From positions 2,478,422-2,542,421 of the forward strand of contig CP119076.1 of the NCBI GenBank assembly GCA_029027985.1: a stretch of 64,000 nucleotides of DNA, in the 5' to 3' direction. The notes beneath the pieces are model-generated. The model ran no database searches. It had not been told where the DNA came from and saw only the letters and a list, made by a program, of their open reading frames with translations. This document shows, piece by piece, positions 7,870-15,767 of the stretch. A program made the position numbers and the translations under genes. Positions within the stretch are counted from its first letter, which is position 1. Each line of letters starts with the position of its first letter. The stretch is from Klebsiella aerogenes. Lineage in GTDB: Bacteria; Pseudomonadota; Gammaproteobacteria; Enterobacterales; Enterobacteriaceae.

Positions 7870-9102
7870 ATGTTGACCGCTATGCTGGCCGCCTTTATCG
7901 GCGGCATTATTCTTAACTTTATGCCCTGCGTTTTCCCGGTGGTTTCGCTGAAAGCATTAGGATTGCTGCGTCATTCCGAAAATGCCGCTCATGCCCGCCG
8001 CGAAGGGGTAGCGTTTCTGCTGGGCGTGATGGTGGCGATGATGGCACTGGCCGGAGTCCTGTTGGCGTTACGTGCCGGGGGAACCGCCGTCGGCTGGGGG
8101 TTCCAGCTGCAGTCGCCGCTGGTGATCGCCCTGCTGGCGCTGGTTATCCTCGGCGCGGCGCTCAATCTACTCGGTGTCTTTGAAGTCGGACTGGCGGCAC
8201 AGCGCGTTGGTGAGATCGAGCTGGGACGCGGGGCATTTGTTCGTTCCGCATTGACCGGCGTGCTGGCCATCGTGGTGGCAACCCCTTGTGCGGCGCCGTT
8301 TATGGCCAGCGCCATTGGTTATGCGCTGGTGCAGCCGCCCGCCTCGGCGCTGGCAATTTTCTTCGCCCTCGCCCTCGGTTTTGCCGCACCCTTTACCTTA
8401 ATTTCGCTGTTCCCGGCACTGGCGCGCGTCCTTCCTCGCCCCGGCGCATGGATGGATATTCTGAAACGGGTGCTGGCGTTTCCGATGTTCGGCGCCTATG
8501 CCTGGTTAGTGTGGGTGCTGGCGCAGCAGTCCGGCAGCACTGCGCTGGCGGCGCTGTTGGCGGCGTCGGTGGTGTTGGGCTTTTGCGCCTGGTTGTACGG
8601 GATCGCGCAGCAACGTCGCTATCAGGGTAAAGGCCATCGGTGGTTATTGAGTGCCACCGTCGCGCTGCTGATCGTGGCCATCGCGCCGCTGCCGGGTCTG
8701 ATAAAACCTGTCGATGCCCCGGCCGCGTTGCAAGCCGCTGCGCGGACTGGTCCACAAAAATGGACGCCGCAAAATGTGGCGGCCCAGCGTGGGCACGGTA
8801 AAGCTATCTTTGTTAACTTCACCGCCTCCTGGTGTATTACCTGCCAGGTCAACGAGAAGACCTCTCTCTCGACTCAGGCGGTAAAAACCGCGCTGGCCAA
8901 TACCGGTACGTTGTATATGGTGGCCGATTCAACCAAATTTAACCCGGATGTCGATGACGCGCTAAACCAGTTCGGTCAGGGCGGATTGCCGCTGTATGTC
9001 GTCTATCCGGCAGACGGCGGACCGCCGAAGGTCCTGCCTCAGGTATTAACCCCGGGTATCGTGGTGAAAGCCCTGAACCAGGCCGCCGGGAAAAAGGCAT
9101 GA
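7870..9102 (+). CDS. DsbD-like membrane thiol reductase (CcdA core plus thioredoxin domain)
   Basis: 410 residues. About eight membrane segments of the CcdA/DsbD core (residues 1-270) include the paired cysteine motifs FMPCVFP near the N-terminus and TPCAAPF near residue 140. A C-terminal periplasmic thioredoxin-like domain carries the active site ASWCITC. The DsbD alpha domain is missing, so electrons probably pass from cytoplasmic thioredoxin through the membrane core to the C-terminal domain and then to the peroxiredoxin encoded immediately upstream. The gap to that gene is 15 nt. The partner assignment is inference from gene order. Confidence 0.88.
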   Translation: MLTAMLAAFIGGIILNFMPCVFPVVSLKALGLLRHSENAAHARREGVAFLLGVMVAMMALAGVLLALRAGGTAVGWGFQLQSPLVIALLALVILGAALNLLGVFEVGLAAQRVGEIELGRGAFVRSALTGVLAIVVATPCAAPFMASAIGYALVQPPASALAIFFALALGFAAPFTLISLFPALARVLPRPGAWMDILKRVLAFPMFGAYAWLVWVLAQQSGSTALAALLAASVVLGFCAWLYGIAQQRRYQGKGHRWLLSATVALLIVAIAPLPGLIKPVDAPAALQAAARTGPQKWTPQNVAAQRGHGKAIFVNFTASWCITCQVNEKTSLSTQAVKTALANTGTLYMVADSTKFNPDVDDALNQFGQGGLPLYVVYPADGGPPKVLPQVLTPGIVVKALNQAAGKKA

Positions 9103-9121
9103 ATGAATAACAAGGCGGCTA

Positions 9122-9676
9122 ATGCAAACCAACGATAACGCACGGGAAAACTGGCCAACGTTAATGGAACGCGCGCAGGCGGGCGACAGGCTCGCCTATA
9201 CCCGTTTGCTCAAAGCGTTGCTACCGGTGATCCGCTCGCAGGTGCGTAAACAGTTGGCCGATGAGGCGTTGGTTGATGACGTTATCCAGGACATACTGTT
9301 GACGATACATCGGGTACGCCATACCTACGATCCCAACTGGCCCTTTTTGCCGTGGTTGCTGGCGATCATTTCCGCTCGCTGCGTTGATGCCTTGCGCCGT
9401 CGTGGTCGTCGCCAGCACTGGGAGGTGGCCGACGACGAGGTCCCAGAAGCTGTCGCAACTCACGCCGCGACGGGCGATTCTGAGGAAGAACTGGCGCAGT
9501 GGCTGCGTCAACTCCCTGAGCGCCAGCGCCATATCGTCGAACACGTTCATCTGCGTGAGATGAGCCTCGCGGAAGCGGCGGTATATAACAATCTCAGCAT
9601 TTCAGCGGTGAAGTCGCTGCTGCATCGGGCGCTGCAAAACCTGCGGCGCATTGGAGCCCATCATGACCGATCATGA
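9122..9676 (+). CDS. ECF RNA polymerase sigma factor (SigF/NrsF type)
   Basis: 184 residues with sigma region 2 (ALVDDVIQDILLTIHRVRHTY) and region 4 (LPERQRHIVEHVHLREMSLAEAA, then ISAVKSLLHRALQNLRR). No region 3, as expected for ECF sigma factors. It lies 19 nt after the DsbD-like gene and overlaps the start of the anti-sigma gene by 14 nt, so both are translated together. Likely target: the promoter candidate ahead of the peroxiredoxin gene. In Caulobacter the homologous sigma responds to metal and thiol stress; that the same holds here is inference. Confidence 0.88.
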   Translation: MQTNDNARENWPTLMERAQAGDRLAYTRLLKALLPVIRSQVRKQLADEALVDDVIQDILLTIHRVRHTYDPNWPFLPWLLAIISARCVDALRRRGRRQHWEVADDEVPEAVATHAATGDSEEELAQWLRQLPERQRHIVEHVHLREMSLAEAAVYNNLSISAVKSLLHRALQNLRRIGAHHDRS

Positions 9677-10292
9677 TCTGTTAATCGAAAAACTTGGCCA
9701 GCAGGTTCGGCCGGTAAAACGCCCGTGGCCGACGGGCTGGCGCGTGCTGGCGTGGTTGGCCGTTGCTCTGCCGTGTGCCTTCATCACCAGTTTTCTCGTG
9801 CCGCGCGGGTTGACCGACTGGTCCCAGCCGGGCGCGTTGCAGGCCGTAGGGCAACTGCTGACGGCGTTTATATTAGGCGTGCTGGCGTTACGTAGCGCGC
9901 TGGCAATGTCGATAGCCGGGAGACGCAGTATTAGCTGGAAGGCGCTGCTGCCGATGGGGCTGTTGTGGCTGGGACTCAGCCTGAGCAGCATTCCCGGTAC
10001 CGCTCCGCCGGTTGCCGATAACGACAGCGTGCGCTGTTTCACCTTCCTGCTGGTCGTGAGCCTGCCGATGATGGCGCTTATCATCGCAACACTGCGCCGC
10101 ACCCGGGCGCTGCATCCGCTACGCAGTCTGGCGATGGCCGGGCTCGGCGTCTCGTGCATGGCGGTAAGTTTGCTCGCCTTTTGCCATCCGGTACATCTGC
10201 ATGCGCTCGATTTCGTGATGCACCTGGCGGCCATTGTGACGATCGTCGGCCTGACAATGGCGGTCGGTAAACGCTGGGTAACGCTTGCATAA
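9663..10292 (+). CDS. NrsF-type (DUF1109) membrane anti-sigma factor
   Basis: 209 residues from the ATG at 9663, which has GGAG six bases ahead and overlaps the sigma gene by 14 nt. A short cytoplasmic N-terminus (MTDHDLLIEKLGQQVRPVKR) would hold the sigma factor, followed by six hydrophobic segments. Cysteines appear in ALPCAFIT, VRCFTF, VSCMAV and AFCHPVH; in Caulobacter NrsF, conserved cysteines on the periplasmic side sense chromate, cadmium and related stress. It is the last gene of the cassette. Confidence 0.82.
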   Translation: MTDHDLLIEKLGQQVRPVKRPWPTGWRVLAWLAVALPCAFITSFLVPRGLTDWSQPGALQAVGQLLTAFILGVLALRSALAMSIAGRRSISWKALLPMGLLWLGLSLSSIPGTAPPVADNDSVRCFTFLLVVSLPMMALIIATLRRTRALHPLRSLAMAGLGVSCMAVSLLAFCHPVHLHALDFVMHLAAIVTIVGLTMAVGKRWVTLA

Positions 10293-10300
10293 ACATGTTA

Positions 10301-10321
10301 TCCCCGCGCCTGTCGCGGGGT
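10301..10321. terminator. GC hairpin between convergent nrsF-like gene and hipA
   Basis: CCCCGCG and CGCGGGG arms with a 5-base loop, 10 nt after the anti-sigma stop. No T-run follows on either strand, so termination may be weak or factor-assisted. Confidence 0.45.
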
Positions 10322-10381
10322 TATCCGCATCGTCACTTACCGCGCAAAGTGAGAATTTTCGCCGAATGGCTGGCAACGTTG

Positions 10382-11695
10382 TTATAGCGAAGCCATCAGC
10401 CGTGCATGCAGTTTCAACGTATGAGTCGTCACCGAACGATAAACGGCAGGAGAGAAATCATGTGGCAAACGAGCCAGTGCAGTCTCAAGAGCGGATGGAA
10501 TATTTTCGGCAAAGAAACGCAGAATCTCCTGCATCTGATCTTGTGGGAAGTTCACCTCTTTGGCTGTCGCGAGGAAATGCCGTGGATAAAGCGTATTGAT
10601 GTCCACCTTCCGTCCCTTGCTTGCTTTCAGGCTCATCGATAATTTCAGATCTCGTAAATGCAGACCCGTGCCGCCTAATACCGGGAAAGCAGAGAGGATG
10701 TCGTAAAACGGCGTTAAGCGATAACTGCCACCCGGCTGCAGGAATATGGAAAAGTTTTTTGCATGACCGTCTGTGGCGCCAATTAGCCACTGGAACACAT
10801 TGAATTTCATAAAATCATAGCGGTCTGTTAGTGCTTCGCTGGAGCCAAGCAGAAAATTCATGACTTCATGGATCCCCGGACCGCCGTCAGACTCATATTT
10901 CATCGACGATGGCAACCCGAAGGTCTGGCAGAGATCTTCCTGCGGCAGCCGCAGTAGCACCGTATTATCGCGCGCCCAGCGGCGATCGAAACGCGCAACC
11001 GCAAGCGCCCGAATATCTGGCGTACGTATTATTTCAGCGTCTGGCACCTTGAAACCCAACACCCTCGCCAGGGTCAGACATAAAAACTCATTATCCACGC
11101 TTTCGCGGAGATCCAACGTCGCGTTCGGTTGTTTTATCTCGCCGATTGGCAATTTGATGATATGCGTTGTGGGCGTTGTACCTTTGGGTATCGACCAAAT
11201 CCCGTCGATTTTTAATAGTGCGGTCTTCTCCTGGGCGCCAGCGACTGAAATCCTGAAGTCATCATGGCCCGCAATCATGCCTAACGGAATATCGGACTGA
11301 TAGGCGGTGAGCAACGTTTGTAGCCGTTTTTCATCCAGAGAATCCCAGGCTAAATGGCCGAGTATCGGCTGCTCGCTCTCAGGCAGCAGGGTGACAGCAC
11401 CAACACTATCTCGCCCTACTTCCGCCAACAGGTCAAAGGGTTGTTTTGAACGCGCCTGGTAGCGTTTTACGATGCGCTCGCGGACTTTCACGCTATCCGG
11501 TAGTAGGTTATCGAAATAATTGAACACCGCATCGGAGGTGATATTACCGAACTGCAGCGGTAGTGATAAAGAGAGCGGCCTCGCCCGCGGGTTGAGCAGC
11601 CAGGCTTCGGCATAGCGAAAGGTATGTGCGCCATTTGCCTGCTTGGTCAGGGTACCGACCAGCTCATCGTTCATCCATGTACTGAGTGCAGCCAT
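10382..11695 (-). CDS. hipA: HipA serine/threonine kinase toxin
   Basis: 437 residues from the ATG at 11695; the stop of hipB (TAA) shares one base with this ATG (TAATG), and starting here puts the autophosphorylated serine exactly at residue 150 (FRISVAGAQEKTAL), as in E. coli HipA. HipA phosphorylates glutamyl-tRNA synthetase GltX in E. coli, halting translation and causing persistence. The catalytic motif GATDGHAKNFS, the magnesium-binding FYDI and segments such as HIIKLPIGEIKQPNATLDL are conserved, so the toxin looks intact and of the E. coli type. Expression is controlled by HipB at the four operators upstream. Confidence 0.95.
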   Translation of the reverse strand: MAALSTWMNDELVGTLTKQANGAHTFRYAEAWLLNPRARPLSLSLPLQFGNITSDAVFNYFDNLLPDSVKVRERIVKRYQARSKQPFDLLAEVGRDSVGAVTLLPESEQPILGHLAWDSLDEKRLQTLLTAYQSDIPLGMIAGHDDFRISVAGAQEKTALLKIDGIWSIPKGTTPTTHIIKLPIGEIKQPNATLDLRESVDNEFLCLTLARVLGFKVPDAEIIRTPDIRALAVARFDRRWARDNTVLLRLPQEDLCQTFGLPSSMKYESDGGPGIHEVMNFLLGSSEALTDRYDFMKFNVFQWLIGATDGHAKNFSIFLQPGGSYRLTPFYDILSAFPVLGGTGLHLRDLKLSMSLKASKGRKVDINTLYPRHFLATAKEVNFPQDQMQEILRFFAENIPSALETALARLPHDFSPAVYRSVTTHTLKLHARLMASL

Positions 11696-11967
11696 TACCA
11701 CTCCAGATCCTGTTGTGGGTTCCCGGCAGCCGGTGCGGTTGACTCACCTTTGGCACTCAAAGACATGACCAACTCAAGCGATTGTAAAATCTTAAATACG
11801 GTGGCGAGCGTTGTCTTCTCGGGATGATTTTCAAAATTAGAGATAGTCGCCTGCTTTATCCCAATGCGACGAGCTAAATCACTTTGGGTCCACTGGTTTT
11901 TCTGGCGAACCAGTTTGAGATGGTTCGCCAATTGCACGGGGCTATAAATCATCGGCTGTGGATTCAC
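11695..11967 (-). CDS. hipB: HipB antitoxin and autorepressor
   Basis: About 85-90 residues: the start is either GTG at 11967 or ATG at 11952 (MIYSPVQLANHLK); an open frame continues to 12051 but would run over operator sequences and is not needed. The XRE helix-turn-helix (TQSDLARRIGIKQATISNFENHP) and the C-terminal DLEW tail, whose tryptophan docks the HipB tail in E. coli, are present. HipB neutralises HipA and represses the operon by binding TATCC-N8-GGATA sites. It directly precedes and overlaps hipA. Confidence 0.93.
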   Translation of the reverse strand: MNPQPMIYSPVQLANHLKLVRQKNQWTQSDLARRIGIKQATISNFENHPEKTTLATVFKILQSLELVMSLSAKGESTAPAAGNPQQDLEW

Positions 11968-11977
11968 GATTGTTCCA

Positions 11978-11995
11978 TATCCTCTTGTGGGGATA
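11978..11995. promoter_or_regulatory. HipB operator 1
   Basis: TATCC, 8 bases, GGATA: perfect HipB palindrome, 11 nt ahead of the GTG start candidate of hipB. Confidence 0.9.
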
Positions 11996-12005
11996 TAGTG
12001 ATTGT

Positions 12006-12023
12006 TATCCCTATGAAGGGATA
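12006..12023. promoter_or_regulatory. HipB operator 2
   Basis: TATCC, 8 bases, GGATA. Starts 28 bp after operator 1 begins, the same face-spacing as operators 3 and 4. Confidence 0.9.
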
Positions 12024-12042
12024 ATGTCAATTCGCAATTTTT

Positions 12043-12060
12043 TATCCCCACTAAGGGATA
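12043..12060. promoter_or_regulatory. HipB operator 3
   Basis: TATCC, 8 bases, GGATA. Starts 37 bp after operator 2 begins. Confidence 0.9.
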
Positions 12061-12070
12061 TTGAAAGAAT

Positions 12071-12088
12071 TATCCCTTGGTGGGGATA
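12071..12088. promoter_or_regulatory. HipB operator 4
   Basis: TATCC, 8 bases, GGATA. Starts 28 bp after operator 3 begins. Four sites in total, as reported for E. coli hipBA. Confidence 0.9.
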
Positions 12089-12097
12089 ATTAAGAAA

Positions 12098-12135
12098 AAT
12101 AACGGCCCGCTCGCTAATGAGGCCGGGCCGTTATT
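12098..12135 (-). terminator. Terminator of the second ECF sigma operon
   Basis: AATAACGGCCC and GGGCCGTTATT arms around a 16-base loop, followed on the minus strand by a T-rich tract. Overlaps the stop of the ECF gene. Confidence 0.8.
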
Positions 12136-12703
12136 AAGGGGCAGTCAATTCATCATAAAGCGTCTGCAACCGGCTACGTAGATAAAGGACGGCTTTGTGT
12201 TTGCGTGAAAGCCAGGCCTGCTCGCTGGCTCCGCTCTCGGCCGCCAGCGCCTTGTAGCTGTAACCCTGCAGCTCCGTTTTTTCAAAAGCCTCTCGCTGCA
12301 ACGCGGGAAGCTCCGCCAGAGCCTCGGTTAATGCCTCCCACAACAGTTCTTTCAGATAGTCTTCTTCCGGCGTTTGCGCGACGCCAAACAAAGTTTCAGC
12401 GAGTTCATCCTCGGCAAACGTCACATCGTCTTCATCAGCGAAGCCTGAAGAGAACGGCAACTCGCGTTTCTTCCGCGAACGATCGGTCATTTCGTTGCGC
12501 GCTGCGCGGAACAGCCATGCGGCGACATTCTCCACCGGCTGTTCAACCTTCATTAACTGCAGCGACACCTCTTGTAAAATATCATCCGCATCGTCGCGAA
12601 TTGCCGTACGGCCACGAATAAAGGCACTTAAGCGCGAGCGACAGGCGGCAAGCGCGGACAACAGCCGTGATTCCCCCACCATCGCGTTTTTCACCTCACT
12701 CAC
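12134..12703 (-). CDS. ECF-type RNA polymerase sigma factor
   Basis: 189 residues from a GTG at 12703 that overlaps the upstream stop (GTGA); an ATG at 12682 with GAGG ahead is an alternative start. Region 2 is seen in RDDADDILQEVSLQLMKVEQPVENVAAWLFRAARNEM (residues about 35-72) and region 4 in LPALQREAFEKTELQGYSYKALAAESG. It is co-transcribed with the small histidine-rich membrane protein upstream, which is the likely regulator. Targets are unknown. It is distinct from the sigma factor at 9122, with little visible similarity. Confidence 0.85.
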   Translation of the reverse strand: MSEVKNAMVGESRLLSALAACRSRLSAFIRGRTAIRDDADDILQEVSLQLMKVEQPVENVAAWLFRAARNEMTDRSRKKRELPFSSGFADEDDVTFAEDELAETLFGVAQTPEEDYLKELLWEALTEALAELPALQREAFEKTELQGYSYKALAAESGASEQAWLSRKHKAVLYLRSRLQTLYDELTAP

Positions 12704-13125
12704 TCGGCACCCGGCGTTTTCGTCGTCTGGGTATCCGCGCTCGGCTGTTCAGCGCGACGCTCATGCCAACCGCAGTGACCATGGCGACCATGGCGACCAA
12801 AACGTTGGGCAAACTCCTCGCGCTGCTCCGGGGTCATCGTCATCCAACGTTCGTGCATCCGCCGACGCGCTTGCACCATGCCAAACATGCCGCGATGAAA
12901 ACCACCCAGACCGCCAAACAAAATACGACACAGCGCCAACAGCCCCAACGCCTGCCAGAAGCCGATACTTTTCACGCCAATCAACGCCGGTAGCAAAGCA
13001 TTCCACAGCGACATGACCACCAGTCCAAGTACGGCGATAATCACTATGCCGATAATCAACGGCCGCGCCATGCGATGGCGACCCCATCCATGTTGATGAC
13101 GTCCGTGCAAATCAAAATCTCTCAT
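12700..13125 (-). CDS. Small His-rich membrane protein, possible regulator of the ECF sigma factor
   Basis: 141 residues from the ATG at 13125 (MRDFDLHGRHQHGWGRHRM). A His/Arg-rich N-terminus is followed by two hydrophobic segments (LIIGIVIIAVLGLVVMSL and FWQALGLLALCRILFG), then a helical stretch with TPEQREEFAQRFGRHGRHGHC, reminiscent of metal-sensing Spy/CpxP-type or anti-sigma partners. It is the first gene of the operon and overlaps the sigma gene by 4 nt. I do not recognise a named family. Metal or acid sensing with control of the sigma factor is a guess from composition and coupling. Confidence 0.6.
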   Translation of the reverse strand: MRDFDLHGRHQHGWGRHRMARPLIIGIVIIAVLGLVVMSLWNALLPALIGVKSIGFWQALGLLALCRILFGGLGGFHRGMFGMVQARRRMHERWMTMTPEQREEFAQRFGRHGRHGHCGWHERRAEQPSADTQTTKTPGAE

Positions 13126-13302
13126 CGTCTGATACCTCATTAAGTTGTCTGTATTGAGGTAGACGAATCAGCGATACAAATATTGCCAGGAAAAGTGAAA
13201 AAAGTTACGTAGATAAACACCGGCAAATCCCGTTTGATTGAGTATAGCCAGCGCCGCAATTATGTTAGATTTTCCTGACAGTGATTAACCGGATACCTGC
13301 CG

Positions 13303-14322
13303 ATGCACGATGCGCCGTTAACCGACGCCAGACCTGACCTGACGATCGGCTTTCTGCTAATGAACCACTTCACCCTTGCCGCCGTGGCGGGCCTGGTGGA
13401 GTCTCTGCGTTTCGCCGCCGATGAGTCCTTTGCCAGCCGACAAATTTTTTGCCAGTGGCAGTGGATGACCTGCGACGACCGCCCGGTGACGGCCAGTTGC
13501 GGCTTGCCGGTCACGCCGACCGCGCCGCTGGATTTCAGCAAACGCTGGGATTATTTCGTGCTCGCTGGCGGCTTGCTGGAGGAGACCCGCAACCCGCCGA
13601 TCTGGTTGCTGGAGGCGGTGCGCGATCTGCATGCGCGTAACATTCCGATCATTACCCTCTGTAGCGGCGCGTTTATCGCGGGTAATGCCGGTCTGTTGGA
13701 CGGCCATCGCTGTGCGATTCACTTCACCACCCGTGATGAGTTCAAAAGGCGATTTCCTAAAGCGATCCCGGTTATTGATAAAACCTATATTCGCGACGGC
13801 GGCATTATTTCCTGTCCAGGCGGCACCGGCATTGACCTCGCCGCCGATCTGATTCGCCAGCATTGCGGTACGCTGCGCATGCGTAAGGTATTAAAGTATT
13901 TGCTGATCGATGAACCTGATGGCCGTAAAACGACGAAAAAAGCCCGTAAAACGGCTGATGCTGAAGAGATCTACGCCAACGATCTGGTGCAGAAAGTGAT
14001 CGACTTTATGAAGCATCATCTCGATTCGCCGCTGCCAGTCAACGACATCGCCGACTTCACCGGCGTTCCGGTACGCCAACTGAATGCCATTTTTCTACGC
14101 AGCACCGGGGAAACCACGGCCGCCTACTGGCGGAAGATGCGCCTGGCTCATGCCCGAAAACTGATGGCCGATAGCAGCCACAGCATTAATGCCATCGCCA
14201 CCGCTTGCGGTTTTTCCGATGCATCACACCTGATTGCCTGGTTTCGCAAGCAGTATGGCGAAACGCCGAGCGCCTACCGTAAACGTCGGCGTAAAGTCGA
14301 TCAGCTGATGGATAACCCATAG
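13303..14322 (+). CDS. GlxA-family transcriptional regulator (DJ-1/PfpI plus AraC)
   Basis: 339 residues. The N-terminal half is a DJ-1/PfpI amidotransferase-like domain with the nucleophile-elbow segment ITLCSGAFIAGNAGLLDG. The C-terminal 100 residues form an AraC-type double helix-turn-helix (VNDIADFTGVPVRQLNAIFLR, then INAIATACGFSDASHLIAWFRKQYG). Such regulators often activate amine, betaine or carnitine catabolism. It is divergent from the ECF module and convergent with the MFS gene, so its target cannot be inferred from context. Confidence 0.9.
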   Translation: MHDAPLTDARPDLTIGFLLMNHFTLAAVAGLVESLRFAADESFASRQIFCQWQWMTCDDRPVTASCGLPVTPTAPLDFSKRWDYFVLAGGLLEETRNPPIWLLEAVRDLHARNIPIITLCSGAFIAGNAGLLDGHRCAIHFTTRDEFKRRFPKAIPVIDKTYIRDGGIISCPGGTGIDLAADLIRQHCGTLRMRKVLKYLLIDEPDGRKTTKKARKTADAEEIYANDLVQKVIDFMKHHLDSPLPVNDIADFTGVPVRQLNAIFLRSTGETTAAYWRKMRLAHARKLMADSSHSINAIATACGFSDASHLIAWFRKQYGETPSAYRKRRRKVDQLMDNP

Positions 14323-14351
14323 AATAAGGGCCGCAACGCGGCCCTTATTCT
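14323..14351. terminator. Bidirectional terminator between regulator and MFS gene
   Basis: A 12-13 bp perfect stem (AATAAGGGCCGC with its complement) and a 3-base loop; the A/T-rich outer ends serve both convergent genes. Confidence 0.85.
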
Positions 14352-15729
14352 ACAATGAGTGTTGTTTGAAATGGCCGTTCGCCTGTTTAGACGGCGGACC
14401 GTTATCATCGAGCGCGGCGGCGTCTTCGAGATTTTTAGCACTGGTTTCCGGCGCGAGGAACCACGAGACCAACAGGCCGAAAAAGGTGATTCCGGCGGCG
14501 ATATACATCGTCGGGCCAATCCCCAGCGATTGCAGTGAAACCGGCACCAGATAAGTCCCTGCTGCAGCGCCGATCCGCGACATTGACGTGCCGACGCCAA
14601 CCGCTTCGGCGCGGATTCGGGTGGGGAAAATTTCATTCGGATAGACCAGCTGCAGCACCTGAGCGCCGCCGATAAACAGCGCATAGGCGCCAAACAATAG
14701 CAGGATAATCGCCGAGGGCCCATCTCGCAGAAAACCAAGCAGCAGCAGCGCCAATCCGGAATAGAGGAAACTTTGTAACAGCAGGCGGCGGCGCCCCATA
14801 CTGTTCACCAGACAGGTGGCAATGATACAGCCGACAACAAACAGCAGCGTAATGGCAACCGAACCATACGCCGCCCAGTCGCCGTTAAGATGTAGGGCAT
14901 CCAGCACCTTAGGAGCAAAGGCATAGACGGCAAACACCGGGATCACGGAACAGGTCCAGAAGATAGTGACAAACGCCATCCGTTTACCGTAACCGGAGAA
15001 CACCAGATCTTTAAAAGACAGCTTGCCGCTCTCTTTATGCTCCGGCAGATTTTGTAAACCAAAATTAGCGCCATAGACCTGTTTGATGATGCTTTCCGCT
15101 TCCTGGCTGCGCCCTTTACTGATTAACCAACGCGGAGACTCCGGCGTGCCAAGGCGGACAACAAACAACGCCGCGCCAATGAGCGCCGTACTGGCGAGCG
15201 CCAGACGCCAGGCGTTGGGGCCAGCAAAATGAATAATCATTTCACCAACGATATAGGCTGTCGCCGCCCCCGCGAACCACAAAATGGTTAGCGTGGCGAG
15301 GCAAGGACCGCGATATTTTTTCGGGAGAAACTCCACCAGAAACGCGGTCGCCACCGGATATTCAATTCCTACCGCCACGCCGCTGAGAAAACGCAACATA
15401 AATAACGTCTCCCCGCTCTGTACCCAATATTGCGCCAGCGAAGTAAGAATAAATAACGTTGGCCCGACAAAATAAATTTTCTTCCTGCCCAGCCGGTCAG
15501 TTAATTTACCGCCAACAAAACCGCCAAAGAAAATACCGATTAGCGCCGAAGCGGCAATTAATCCTTCCCAAAAAGAATTCAGTCCTAATGCCGGTGACAT
15601 TTTTGCCATCGCCACGCCAATAATACTTAATACATAACCATCAACATAAGAACCGCCGCCAGAGCGAACGGTGAGCAGTCGGTGAAAACGGCTCAGCGGA
15701 ACATCTTCAACCGAGATAGTGTTAGACAT
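14350..15729 (-). CDS. MFS transporter, sugar-porter/SP-like family
   Basis: 459 residues from the ATG at 15729, with AGGAG eight bases ahead. Twelve membrane segments; MFS signatures GGKLTDRLGRKKIYF between helices 2 and 3 and TPESPRW before the central loop, with a second-half equivalent NSMGRRRLLL. The architecture is that of metabolite:H+ symporters. It is 38 nt downstream of the damaged yddG gene and likely co-transcribed with it. Substrate unknown; the divergent DapA-family/aldehyde dehydrogenase cluster suggests it may import that pathway's substrate. Confidence 0.85.
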   Translation of the reverse strand: MSNTISVEDVPLSRFHRLLTVRSGGGSYVDGYVLSIIGVAMAKMSPALGLNSFWEGLIAASALIGIFFGGFVGGKLTDRLGRKKIYFVGPTLFILTSLAQYWVQSGETLFMLRFLSGVAVGIEYPVATAFLVEFLPKKYRGPCLATLTILWFAGAATAYIVGEMIIHFAGPNAWRLALASTALIGAALFVVRLGTPESPRWLISKGRSQEAESIIKQVYGANFGLQNLPEHKESGKLSFKDLVFSGYGKRMAFVTIFWTCSVIPVFAVYAFAPKVLDALHLNGDWAAYGSVAITLLFVVGCIIATCLVNSMGRRRLLLQSFLYSGLALLLLGFLRDGPSAIILLLFGAYALFIGGAQVLQLVYPNEIFPTRIRAEAVGVGTSMSRIGAAAGTYLVPVSLQSLGIGPTMYIAAGITFFGLLVSWFLAPETSAKNLEDAAALDDNGPPSKQANGHFKQHSL

Positions 15730-15767
15730 TATATACTCCTGTCTGTGTTGCATAGCGGTATAGGCTT

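Noticed and set aside
11968-12051. N-terminal extension of HipB up to 12051
   Set aside because: It would cover operators 1 to 3 and has no counterpart in E. coli HipB; the shorter starts are preferred.
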